From: Klenkia terrae
GTDB taxonomy: Bacteria; Actinomycetota; Actinomycetes; Mycobacteriales; Geodermatophilaceae
Length of the DNA stretch: 32,090 nt
NCBI RefSeq assembly: GCF_900491935.1
Contig: NZ_UEXK01000004.1
Location: 127,247 to 159,336, forward strand
Direction: 5' to 3'
Notes under the pieces: generated by a model
Databases searched by the model: none
The model's input: the letters and a program-made list of their open reading frames with translations, nothing else
What the model was told of the DNA's origin: nothing
Made by a program: the position numbers and the translations under genes
In this document: piece after piece, positions 20,233 to 26,125 of the stretch
Layout of the letters: each line of letters begins with the position of its first letter
How positions within the stretch are numbered: the stretch's first letter is position 1

Positions 20233-20907
20233 TCAGCCGGCGCTTGGTGTCGAGCGCGACCGTGGCTGGGTCTCCGCCACATAAGGCGTCACCGCTTCGC
20301 TGTCTGTCCTCAATCCAAACGGGCCGGGCCGCTCGGCCAACATGACCGCGGCCGCCAGTGGCTCAAGACCGCGATAGATGATCCGGCCAGCCGCCAGCAC
20401 AGTCAGCCGTAGCGCGCTCTCGGACTCCGCCCGCAGGTGCGCCAGCAGCTCCTTCTCAGGTGGTGCTGCGTCGTAGTGCACGCCGCCTTCTCGGTTGGCG
20501 TAGTGCTTGATCAACTCCCGGATGGTGACCTTCTCGTCACCCCGAACAAGGGTGTCGTGGCTCAGGAACTGCTGGAGCGTCCCCTCCCAGGGTGGGGAGT
20601 CGGCATTGACGCGACGAAGTTCTTCCGACTGCATCTCCGGGTGCAGATCCAGGAGAATTGGGTCAAGCCAGCTACCCGGCACCCACGCGACTCCCCCTTC
20701 GGCTCCGGTCGCTACACGCAGGCGCCCCCACCTAAAGCTGAGACGAAGACAAAACTGCCTGTTGACTTCGGCGTACAGCGGCCGACCATCCATCACCAGG
20801 CGGCGGATGAGCCCGGAGGCCTGGACCATGTCGTACTCGGACGCCCGCAGATCAGTCCTTCGACGGAGATCTTCGAGGGTGTCGATGAACAGGTCATCAG
20901 CATCCAT
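20233..20907 (-). CDS. Conserved protein of unknown function
   Basis: I do not recognise a named domain. The 224-aa protein is soluble-looking, with an N-terminal helical segment (ADDLFIDTLEDLRRR), a block LIRRLVMDGRPLYAEVNRQF, then TIRELIKHYANREGGVHYDA followed by PPEKELLAHL. The pattern of a hydrophobic helix followed by GGVH resembles hypothetical proteins I recall from scattered bacterial genomes. ATG 20907 is chosen because it begins the compact domain; the longer ATG at 20970 adds non-conserved residues and overlaps the divergent gene. No clear RBS is visible. It lies head-to-head, 36 bp from the small membrane protein at 20944. Confidence 0.7.
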   Translation of the reverse strand: MDADDLFIDTLEDLRRRTDLRASEYDMVQASGLIRRLVMDGRPLYAEVNRQFCLRLSFRWGRLRVATGAEGGVAWVPGSWLDPILLDLHPEMQSEELRRVNADSPPWEGTLQQFLSHDTLVRGDEKVTIRELIKHYANREGGVHYDAAPPEKELLAHLRAESESALRLTVLAAGRIIYRGLEPLAAAVMLAERPGPFGLRTDSEAVTPYVAETQPRSRSTPSAG

Positions 20908-20943
20908 GGTGCAACCGTAGGACGGTCCGAGAGGATGGGTTGC

Positions 20944-21186
20944 GTGACCAGTACAGACCAGCAGCGTCACCGGGCGCTGACGGCCGCGGCGCTCACTGCT
21001 GCGCTGTCGCTCGTGGGTTTGGTCTACACCGACAGGTGGCCGGGCTTGTGGGTCATCCTGCTCGCGGTCACGCTGGTCCAGGTGGCGTACTGGGCATGGA
21101 TCGGACGACCGGGGACCCGTGGCAGTGCTTCCACTTCAGCCCGCTCCAGCACGGGCAAGTCTGGTTGCGTCCCGGGCTCGCGGTAG
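20944..21186 (+). CDS. Small two-TM membrane protein, unknown function
   Basis: This 80-aa ORF has a short polar start (TSTDQQRHR) and two hydrophobic helices (ALTAAALTAALSLVGLVY and WPGLWVILLAVTLVQVAYWA), then a polar Ser/Gly tail. GAGAGG lies 9 nt before the GTG; an in-frame ATG at 20935 is an alternative. Its last 119 bp overlap the 3' end of the convergent SEC-C gene, where the tail is low in complexity, so the true end or the reality of the tail is uncertain. It may be co-regulated with the divergent gene at 20907. Confidence 0.5.
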   Translation: MTSTDQQRHRALTAAALTAALSLVGLVYTDRWPGLWVILLAVTLVQVAYWAWIGRPGTRGSASTSARSSTGKSGCVPGSR

Positions 21187-21733
21187 ATCCGGTGGTCTGC
21201 TCGACCACCGACCGAACCATCTGCTCGATTTGCCTCTCCGAGATGGGTGCCGGCGATCGTGCGGCGATGATCAGCGCAATCAGCGCAATGACCGCGCTGA
21301 TCCACATGCCGACCTCCATCCGGTTGTTCTGGTTGGACAGCCACATGGCCACCGGGGCGAGAGCCGGGTCGGTAGTCGTCAACCGGTTGGCAAGCTCCGC
21401 CTGACTCACCCCGGTCCCCCGCATGGATCGCAGCTCCGACTGCAGACCCTCCAGCTGAGACCGATCGAGGCCCCGCAGGGTCTTCGCGGCGAACTGGGTC
21501 ATCTTCAGGTAGCCGTCGGAGACGACGCCATCTCCGCCGCAGCGAGGACAGGGTCCGATCGTCATCTCGGAGAACGATCCGTCGCCGTCCACGGCGAACT
21601 GAGTCTCCCAGGGCAGCCCACACTTGGTGCACCACGCCGGCAGCCAGTCGGTGCGCTCTCCCTCGGGGATGGGCTTGACCGTGATCATCGGCTGATCCTC
21701 TGGCGGCACGCCCTCAGAGCTAAGCTTGCCCAT
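21068..21733 (-). CDS. Zinc-ribbon/TM/SEC-C domain protein
   Basis: This 221-aa protein has three parts. An N-terminal zinc ribbon is formed by C35-x2-C38 (WCTKCG) and C62-x2-C65 (PCPRCG). A middle helix region leads to a single TM helix at about 143-158 (MWISAVIALIALIIAA). A C-terminal SEC-C motif, RNQTCPCWSGLKWKHCHG, supplies C193, C195, C204 and H205. SEC-C zinc motifs occur in SecA and in many accessory and defence-linked proteins as interaction modules. GGGGGA lies 5 nt before the ATG. The role is unknown; a membrane-tethered sensor or adaptor is inference. Confidence 0.75.
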   Translation of the reverse strand: MGKLSSEGVPPEDQPMITVKPIPEGERTDWLPAWCTKCGLPWETQFAVDGDGSFSEMTIGPCPRCGGDGVVSDGYLKMTQFAAKTLRGLDRSQLEGLQSELRSMRGTGVSQAELANRLTTTDPALAPVAMWLSNQNNRMEVGMWISAVIALIALIIAARSPAPISERQIEQMVRSVVEQTTGSTASPGRNQTCPCWSGLKWKHCHGSPVVRSMPSTPPGPA

Positions 21734-21851
21734 GTCGATCCCCCAGATCGGCCACGCCCCGGGTCGATGCCAGTCGACGCCGGGGCCCTTGCTGTCGGGC
21801 GGACGCTACCTGCACGGAGGTTTCTGGGCCGTCCAGTATTGCCCATTAGGA

Positions 21852-21883
21852 CGGGGTGGGAACCTCGTAGCACTCCCACCCCG
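21852..21883 (-). terminator. Hairpin terminator after the 19-aa peptide ORF
   Basis: A 10-bp perfect stem (21852-21861 with 21874-21883, arm CGGGGTGGGA) and a 12-nt loop lie 16 bp downstream of the micro-ORF stop, in the intergenic space before the SEC-C gene. Confidence 0.7.
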
Positions 21884-21898
21884 CCCGCGCCGTCTGCC

Positions 21899-21958
21899 CT
21901 ACTTCGTCTCGCGAAGCAGAAACCGCAGAATGATCAAGCAGAGCACTATGAGCTCCAC
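21899..21958 (-). CDS. Candidate 19-aa hydrophobic peptide
   Basis: A GTG at 21958 opens a 19-codon frame, MELIVLCLIILRFLLRETK, consisting of one short hydrophobic helix with a basic end. It is preceded by an unusually strong purine-rich ribosome binding site (GGGGGAGGT, 5 nt before the start) and followed by a hairpin terminator. The layout of a short transcript with strong RBS, membrane peptide and terminator is like type I toxin or small regulatory membrane peptide genes. No antisense RNA is demonstrated. It could also be chance; no homologue is known to me. Confidence 0.45.
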   Translation of the reverse strand: MELIVLCLIILRFLLRETK

Positions 21959-22175
21959 CCTCCACCTCCCCCTACTGGCCTTTCTGGTTGAGAGGACCGG
22001 GAGTTAGCCGCAGGGGGGAGCGGTCGCGGAACCATCTTGCTGCGCTGACGCTTTGTCGTCTATCTCCGGCATCCTGCGCCCGACCGTTGGTGCCCAGTTC
22101 CGGTCGGCTGTGCCCGACACGACGCGCCCGTCGCGGGTTGCACACCCATAGGGGTCCGGGGGTAGGACTGCGGCC

Positions 22176-22319
22176 ATGACTGAGACCGCACGCCACGCCA
22201 TTAAGCCCAACACCACCTACGACCCGCAGAAAGCAACGGAGAGCGTCGACTGCATTTGCGGCGACCGGGTGCCTTCCGCGCAGATCGAACAGCACGTCCG
22301 CGACGGCAACGGGGAATAG
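22176..22319 (+). CDS. Candidate 47-aa cysteine-containing protein
   Basis: The ATG at 22176 opens a 47-aa ORF with VDCICGDRVPSAQIEQHV near the C-terminus, a C-x-C...H pattern that suggests a miniature zinc-binding fold like those of small phage or plasmid proteins. The RBS is weak (GGTAGGAC about 8 nt upstream). A hairpin follows 10 bp after the stop. Unknown function; moderately convincing because the ORF, motif and terminator agree. Confidence 0.5.
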   Translation: MTETARHAIKPNTTYDPQKATESVDCICGDRVPSAQIEQHVRDGNGE

Positions 22320-22329
22320 ACCAGGCAGT

Positions 22330-22360
22330 GCTGCCGCCAGACCCTCGGGCCGGCGGCAGC
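22330..22360 (+). terminator. Hairpin after the 47-aa ORF
   Basis: A 9-bp perfect stem (GCTGCCGCC at 22330-22338 with 22352-22360) closes a 13-nt loop, 10 bp after the small ORF stop. Confidence 0.65.
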
Positions 22361-22414
22361 CCGCCCGCCGCCGGCAGACCAGCGCCACTACCGGCCACAA
22401 CAGAAGTGAGGACA

Positions 22415-22460
22415 ACGCCAGCGCCCCCACTCGGCTACGGCCGGGCGGGGGCGCTGGCGT
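22415..22460. terminator. Strong terminator between convergent genes
   Basis: A 14-bp perfect stem (22415-22428 with 22447-22460, arm ACGCCAGCGCCCCC) closes an 18-nt loop. It lies 25 bp beyond the stop of the XRE/ImmA gene and downstream of the 47-aa ORF, so it can end transcription from both sides. Confidence 0.8.
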
Positions 22461-22485
22461 CGTGGTGGTGGCGCACGGTCGACAC

Positions 22486-23550
22486 CTAACGGACCGTGTT
22501 GCCGCCGATCACACGCAGGCCGTGGTGCTGCGTTCCTGTGTAAGGGCCGAGGTCGTCCCCCGTCGCGTAGCCGACCATCACCGCGATGTCCTGCGTGGTC
22601 AGCCCACTCGCGCGCATCGCGTCGCCGATGCTGGCGGCCAGCGTCGGGTGCTCAACAGCAACCTCCTCGCTGCCTGGCTCGCTGGTCTTCCACCCCAGAG
22701 CTGAGATCTGCCGGTAGAGAGCCGAACGCCTCTGCCCTGTGATCGTGCCCAGACTCGCCGCCCTCTCGATTAATGCCTGCACGGACACCCCCCACTCACG
22801 CTTTAGGTGGAGCAGTCGGCCCAGTTCGGGGTTCCGAAGCTGTGACTTGATGGCCTGCGAGGGCATCAGGAACTCGGCTGCGAACGCGAACGCGTCGCGC
22901 TCGATGTCGTCGGTGGGTTCGTTGCGGTGCAGGCACAGATGCCCCAGCTCGTGCGCCAGGGTGAGTCGCTTCCGGTCGGTCGGCGCGGTGCTGTTGATCA
23001 GCGCAACAGGGTGCCCGGCGATCCACTGCGACAAGCCCTCGACCCGACGGGTGCCGAAGTCCTCCTCGACCACAACGCAGCCAGCTGACTCCATCCACCC
23101 CATCAGCTGCCGGACCGGTCCAGCAGGCATCCGCCACTGCATCCGCACCATGCGCGCCGCGTCGTCAGGCGCAGTCTCGAACGGATCGAAGGTCGGCACG
23201 GTATTTCGCGCCTGCATCTGCACCTGCTCGAGCAGCTTGCCCGCGCGGAGCCGGTGAAGGTTCAGGCGCGCCTCTAGCATCCGCCATTTGGTAGGTGGGG
23301 CGGTCTTCGACTTGCGCATATGCACGTCGACGCCCAGCGCGCCCTCAATGTCTCGACCGCGAAGAAGGATGTCGGGGGTCACGCCCACCGCCGCCGCGAT
23401 TGACCGAAGGTCTTCGTCGCTCGGAGTGCGGAGGTCGTGCTCCCACCGAGACAACGTCGCCTGAGTCACGCCAGCGCGCTCTGCGATCTCGCCCTGTGTC
23501 CATCCTCCGGCCCGGCGGGCCATCTCGATGGCCGCTCCGAGCGTGCTCAT
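22486..23550 (-). CDS. XRE-HTH / ImmA-IrrE metallopeptidase fusion regulator
   Basis: This 354-aa protein starts with an XRE helix-turn-helix (residues 3-58; WTQGEIAERAGVTQATLSRW). A linker leads to an ImmA/IrrE-type zinc peptidase with the HELGH motif at 200-204 (TLAHELGHLCLH) and the downstream glutamate-containing helix ERDAFAFAAEFLMP. The C-terminal 80 residues extend beyond the peptidase and end in a segment with TTQDIAVMVGYA. In integrative elements such as ICEBs1, the separate ImmA protease cleaves the ImmR repressor; here both functions are in one chain. The ATG overlaps the stop of the 203-aa gene (ATGA), so the two are translated together. Likely a self-contained switch or a toxin-antitoxin-like partner. 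Confidence 0.9.
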   Translation of the reverse strand: MSTLGAAIEMARRAGGWTQGEIAERAGVTQATLSRWEHDLRTPSDEDLRSIAAAVGVTPDILLRGRDIEGALGVDVHMRKSKTAPPTKWRMLEARLNLHRLRAGKLLEQVQMQARNTVPTFDPFETAPDDAARMVRMQWRMPAGPVRQLMGWMESAGCVVVEEDFGTRRVEGLSQWIAGHPVALINSTAPTDRKRLTLAHELGHLCLHRNEPTDDIERDAFAFAAEFLMPSQAIKSQLRNPELGRLLHLKREWGVSVQALIERAASLGTITGQRRSALYRQISALGWKTSEPGSEEVAVEHPTLAASIGDAMRASGLTTQDIAVMVGYATGDDLGPYTGTQHHGLRVIGGNTVR

Positions 23551-24158
23551 CCTCGGCCAATCTCCCGCGCGGGTGCGCTCGGCATCACGATGGTGGGCAG
23601 CTGCGGCCCGTCGACCGGGCCCTGGATCACCGAAATGTCGCCGCTGCCCTCGCCGCCGATCCTGGGCAGCTCGATCACCCACAGCGGCTTGTCCATGCTG
23701 ACGTGCAAGCTCATAACGGCCCGGCCCATACTGCCCAGGTTCTTGTCCCACTCGTAGCCGACCGCGAGGTTGACGCATTCCATCGACGGCAGGGTGGCTG
23801 GCGGCTCGGCCCAGAAGTCGAGCGCGGTCTGGGTCGGGTAGCTGACCACCCCTCCGGCGCTGTCGTGCAGCTTGAACCGCACCTGGAACTGGCTGCCGAT
23901 GTGCAGATTTCGCGTGGTGCCCTTCTCCACAGCGTGCAGACCGTCGAGGTCCTCACTCAGGTCGACGACCCGGTGCCAGATGCGCTCGTGGATCAGGTTG
24001 AACGTCATCCGTCCGCAGTCCTGCGCTGCCCAGACGGGGAAGGCGCCGACGTACCGGTTGTAGTCCTCGCGTGCTCCGTCCACCGCCGTCCGGAAGAGCT
24101 CCATCGACTTATCGCCGAGGAGCATCACCACGTTGTCGGGCGAGGCCGTGTAGATCAT
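23547..24158 (-). CDS. Unknown 203-aa partner of the XRE/ImmA protein
   Basis: I recognise no named domain. The protein looks soluble and globular, with blocks GRMTFNLIHERIWHRVVDL (about 49-67), GSQFQVRFKLHD and VSYPTQTALDFW, then VNLAVGYEWDKNLGSMGRAVMSL and PLWVIELP. I recall similar unnamed proteins directly upstream of XRE/ImmA genes in other actinobacteria, but cannot verify this here. The stop overlaps the downstream ATG by 4 bp. The ATG at 24158 lies inside a promoter-like AT-rich repeat and lacks an RBS, so the mRNA may be leaderless or start at a later Met (24125 or 24104). The operon fits a regulator-plus-effector pair; which is effector is unknown. Confidence 0.8.
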   Translation of the reverse strand: MIYTASPDNVVMLLGDKSMELFRTAVDGAREDYNRYVGAFPVWAAQDCGRMTFNLIHERIWHRVVDLSEDLDGLHAVEKGTTRNLHIGSQFQVRFKLHDSAGGVVSYPTQTALDFWAEPPATLPSMECVNLAVGYEWDKNLGSMGRAVMSLHVSMDKPLWVIELPRIGGEGSGDISVIQGPVDGPQLPTIVMPSAPAREIGRG

Positions 24159-24173
24159 ACCGCGAAATATACC
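24157..24173 (-). promoter_or_regulatory. AT-rich promoter/operator candidate for the XRE/ImmA operon
   Basis: On the minus strand the sequence GTGGTATATTTCGCGGTATGAT holds two GGTAT copies 12 bp apart (24157-24161 and 24169-24173) and two -10-like hexamers, TATATT and TATGAT. It is a rare AT-rich patch in this GC-rich DNA. It overlaps the first ATG of the operon. The direct repeat, about one helical turn apart, is a plausible site for the XRE domain. Confidence 0.4.
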
Positions 24174-24212
24174 ACTCTTCCCGGTCGACCGCGCCCACCA
24201 CGTCGGCAGCCG

Positions 24213-24447
24213 TCAGGCCTGCGGCAGGAGGCCAACCGTCGCTGACCACCGCCACCAAGTGCGCCCGTGGTCGTCGACGTCGTCGTCCAGGTCGGTGACG
24301 ACCATGACGTCCAATCGGGGTGCGCGCCGGCGTCGGCGGCGGCCAGGCGCAGCCGGCCCCGAAGCGCGGCCTCGGCTCGGGCCCGGCCCGGGGACGGGAA
24401 GGACACCGTCGCCTCGAGCTGCTGCACGACCACCTCGCATATGGCTC
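24213..24447 (-). pseudogene. Small gene with apparent internal frameshift
   Basis: Two overlapping minus-strand frames each carry half of a plausible protein. One frame gives CEVVVQQLEATVSFPSP followed by RARAEAALRGRLRLAAADAG (about 24325-24440). The next frame continues with LDVMVVTDLDDDVDDHGR and TWWRWSATVGLLPQA to the stop at 24213. The switch lies near 24315-24325 around ACCCCGATTGG. An uninterrupted frame from ATG 24447 exists but its first half is Arg/Gly-rich shadow sequence. The combined product would be about 77 aa and of unknown function. It is either a decayed gene or a base-call error. Confidence 0.45.
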
Positions 24448-24477
24448 CCGCCGGCCACGGGGGTAACCGGCGGGAGC
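24444..24477 (-). terminator. Hairpin upstream of the frameshifted gene
   Basis: An 11-bp perfect stem (GCTCCCGCCGG at 24444-24454 with 24467-24477) closes a 12-nt loop. On the minus strand its 3' arm contains GGCGGGAG just before an ATG, so besides ending upstream transcription it might mask a ribosome binding site. Confidence 0.55.
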
Positions 24478-24511
24478 AGCTTCCACGGTATGCCCGGTCA
24501 CCGACAGAACG

Positions 24512-24551
24512 AAGCCCCACTGACCACCCGCATGGGTGGTCGGTAGGGCTT
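24512..24551 (-). terminator. Terminator of the 63-aa membrane protein gene
   Basis: An 18-bp arm (24512-24529) pairs with 24534-24551 with one mismatch and one G-U pair around a 4-nt loop. On the minus strand it is followed by TTCGTTCTGT, giving a near-classic intrinsic terminator 16 bp after the gene. Confidence 0.8.
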
Positions 24552-24567
24552 ACTCATCGTCCGGGTA

Positions 24568-24759
24568 CTACCGGTTGGCGTCGGCGATCTGGATCAATAC
24601 CAGCAGCACGCCGACGACGGTCACCCAGAAGAAGACCTGCAGGATCAACTTGATCGTCGACACGTCCCGGGCCTGGGCCTCGATGGCCCTCGTCTGCCGC
24701 TCCAGGTGGCTAGCCTGGTACTGCTCGAACGTCTGGGGCATCCCAGCTGGGTTGGTCAT
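24568..24759 (-). CDS. Small single-TM protein, unknown function
   Basis: This 63-aa protein has a polar, helical N-terminal half likely to form a short coiled coil (FEQYQASHLERQTRAIEAQ) and a C-terminal TM helix (LILQVFFWVTVVGVLLVLIQI), ending in the cytoplasmic-type tail ADANR. GGGGGA lies 3 nt before the ATG. A -10-like TAGCGT is seen about 30 nt further upstream. It is followed by a clear intrinsic terminator. Its leader shares 17 nt (one mismatch) with that of the lipoprotein gene at 25331. Function unknown; small tail-anchored proteins like this are common in actinobacterial mobile elements. Confidence 0.7.
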   Translation of the reverse strand: MTNPAGMPQTFEQYQASHLERQTRAIEAQARDVSTIKLILQVFFWVTVVGVLLVLIQIADANR

Positions 24760-24911
24760 GGTTCCCCCGTGGTCATGGTCGTTCCGAGACGCTAGCGCGC
24801 GGCTCGGCCGCGCATCCGGCTGCCGCGCAGCCGTCGCACGAGCAGCGGCTGAGCGGCCAGCGCATCAGGTCGACCGCATCGCCATGTTCCTGTCCGGGGG
24901 TGGCCGGGTGA

Positions 24912-25331
24912 TCACGCAGGAGGGACCACGACTCCGAGCGCGGCCTGAGTGCCCGCGTCGTAGACCACTCGAGCGTCCGGGCAGTAGGCGTCAATGAAAT
25001 AGGCCCGGTCCACCAACACCTCAGCCAGCTCGCTCTCGGTGTAGAGCGACTGCATCCCGGTCACCAGGCCAGACATGTCCGCGACGGTGTTGTCGCAGGT
25101 GTTGCCTGCGACGCTGACGGCCTCCTGCTCGGTGATGCCCGGGGAGATGCCGCGAGCCGAGACGGCGTCGGTGTAGGCCTCATAGGGCTCAACCGGCTCC
25201 GGAGCCGCGCTGGTGGTGGCCGACGAGCTGCTGGACGTAACCGTTGGGCCAGTGCTGGAGGAATCGTTGTCGGTCCCCCCGCACGCTGCGAGGAGAAGAG
25301 CTGGCAGGCAGAGCAGGGCAGCGCGGCGCAT
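24912..25331 (-). CDS. Lipoprotein with DUF732-like domain
   Basis: This 139-aa protein has a lipoprotein signal peptide, MRRAALLCLPALLLAACGG, with lipobox LLAAC, then a Ser/Thr linker and a C-terminal helical domain with two cysteines (AGNTCDN and DAYCPD). The block AYTDAVSARGISPG resembles the DUF732 pattern of small actinobacterial exported proteins. I choose ATG 25331 because GGGGGA precedes it by 4 nt and the signal peptide starts there; an upstream ATG at 25361 is less likely. It is the rightmost island gene, reading away from the tRNA. Function unknown; surface exclusion or a cargo role is only a guess. Confidence 0.75.
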   Translation of the reverse strand: MRRAALLCLPALLLAACGGTDNDSSSTGPTVTSSSSSATTSAAPEPVEPYEAYTDAVSARGISPGITEQEAVSVAGNTCDNTVADMSGLVTGMQSLYTESELAEVLVDRAYFIDAYCPDARVVYDAGTQAALGVVVPPA

Positions 25332-25441
25332 CGAGTCCCCCGTGGTCGTGGTGTCCCGCACGGTACCGACACTGCCTCGTCCACAAGGTCGACTCGCCGC
25401 GTGCGACCTGGAACGCCATCCGCCAGCACGACGCTAATGAG

Positions 25442-25520
25442 CCTGGCGCACCAGCGGCGCACGCCCAGGAACGCAGCAGGGGCCGCACCCTAGTGGATGC
25501 GGCCCCTGACCTGGGGGTTC
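25442..25520 (+). repeat. Arm-type-like repeats at right end of island
   Basis: Positions 25442-25462 match 19734-19754 in 20 of 21 bases. Positions 25506-25520 (CTGACCTGGGGGTTC) match 19679-19693 in 14 of 15. Both are in the same orientation as at the left end. In a circularised element they would flank the attachment core as R2-R1-core-R1-R1-R2. Confidence 0.5.
25477..25508. terminator. Hairpin terminator downstream of tRNA-Val(CAC)
   Basis: An 11-bp perfect stem (CAGGGGCCGCA at 25477-25487 with 25498-25508) closes a 10-nt loop, 18 bp beyond the tRNA 3' end on the minus strand. It appears to be carried by the island and replaces the terminator displaced to 19563. Confidence 0.75.
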
Positions 25521-25525
25521 TTGCT

Positions 25526-25570
25526 GTGGGCGATACTGGGATCGAACCAGTGACCTCTTCGGTGTGAACG
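25526..25570 (-). repeat. attR-like 45-bp direct repeat within tRNA-Val(CAC)
   Basis: Identical to 19599-19643. It begins 1 bp beyond the tRNA 3' end and runs to the anticodon loop, so the integrated element supplies the 3' part and keeps the tRNA functional. Confidence 0.92.
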
Positions 25571-25598
25571 AAGCGCTCTACCGCTGAGCCAATCGCCC
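25527..25598 (-). tRNA. tRNA-Val (anticodon CAC)
   Basis: A complete 72-nt cloverleaf: acceptor GGGCGAT/ATCGCCC, D arm GCTC..GAGC, anticodon stem CTTCG/CGAAG with loop TTCACAC (anticodon CAC), T arm ACTGG/CCAGT with TTCGATC, discriminator A, and no encoded CCA. It is the integration target of the adjacent island. Confidence 0.95.
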
Positions 25599-25630
25599 GG
25601 CTGCGGTGCTCGCAACAGTGTGCCAGACGG

Positions 25631-26125
25631 CTACCGCCAGAGCGGCACCCACCCCGGGACCCAGGACGGGACGCCGAGCAGGTGCAGCACGACCACGATG
25701 ACGCCGTACACGAACGCCGCCGTCACCAGCGCGACCAGCCCGCGCACCCAGATCGGCTGCCGGCCGAGCCAGTCGGTCCAGACCTTCACGTTGCGCTTGG
25801 TGAACTCCAGCAGCCGCTCGGCCCAGGTGAACTCCGTGGCCAGCACGAACAGCGCGGCGATGACCGTCAGCCAGCCCGGGCCGGGCAGCGGGATGGTGAC
25901 CAGGCCGAAGGCCAGCAGCAGCCCGCCGACGACGCCCACCCCGGCGCGGTAGGCGGTGTCCGAGGTCCGGTTGGCGGCCAACCGCTTCCGCCACGGCCGG
26001 CGGCCGATCCGCTCGCGCAGGCTGACCGTGTCGTCGCCGTCGTAGCGCGCCCGGCGCTCGTCGGCGGACTCCCGGGGACGACGTCCCCCGGGTGCGGTCG
26101 CCGTGTCCGACCCGCTGCTGCTCAA
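25631..26125 (-). CDS. PGPGW-motif transmembrane protein (TIGR02611-like)
   Basis: This 164-aa membrane protein has the diagnostic IPLPGPGWLTVI motif between TM helices (AYRAGVGVVGGLLLAFGLV and LTVIAALFVLATEF) and a C-terminal pair of hydrophobic segments (GLVALVTAAFVYGVIVVVL). It begins with a polar Ser/Arg-rich cytoplasmic stretch. The likely start is TTG 26125, which overlaps the anti-sigma stop (TTGA); a GTG near residue 36 (VSLRERIG) is an alternative. Function is unknown. Tight coupling with the sigma/anti-sigma pair suggests a shared envelope-related role. Confidence 0.83.
   Translation of the reverse strand: MSSSGSDTATAPGGRRPRESADERRARYDGDDTVSLRERIGRRPWRKRLAANRTSDTAYRAGVGVVGGLLLAFGLVTIPLPGPGWLTVIAALFVLATEFTWAERLLEFTKRNVKVWTDWLGRQPIWVRGLVALVTAAFVYGVIVVVLHLLGVPSWVPGWVPLWR

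Larger units (their letters stand above)
19599..25570. mobile_element. tRNA-Val-integrated genomic island of about 5.9 kb without a visible integrase
   Basis: The segment is bounded by the 45-bp direct repeat and separates the tRNA-Val from its original downstream terminator. Inside, base composition is visibly less GC-rich (for example AAATATACC near 24165), spacing is loose, and genes are short and mostly unknown. Content includes an XRE/ImmA regulator typical of integrative elements, a SEC-C protein, tiny proteins and a lipoprotein. I searched the supplied reading frames for a tyrosine or serine recombinase, excisionase, relaxase, FtsK-type translocase, replication or capsid gene and found none. 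It may be a decayed element or a satellite mobilised in trans. Confidence 0.85.

Noticed and set aside
21988-22430. Several ORFs of 60-150 aa on both strands in 21988-22430
   Set aside because: No domains, no good RBS, and compositions of non-coding frames; only the 47-aa ORF at 22176 and the 19-aa ORF at 21899 seemed worth keeping.
25522-25567. Peptide GDTGIEPVTSSV read from the plus strand
   Set aside because: This is a translation of the tRNA-Val antisense strand, a well-known false ORF ending.
19599-25570. CRISPR array or cas genes in the island
   Set aside because: No regularly spaced repeats and no Cas-like protein; the repeats present are two-copy and located at the ends.
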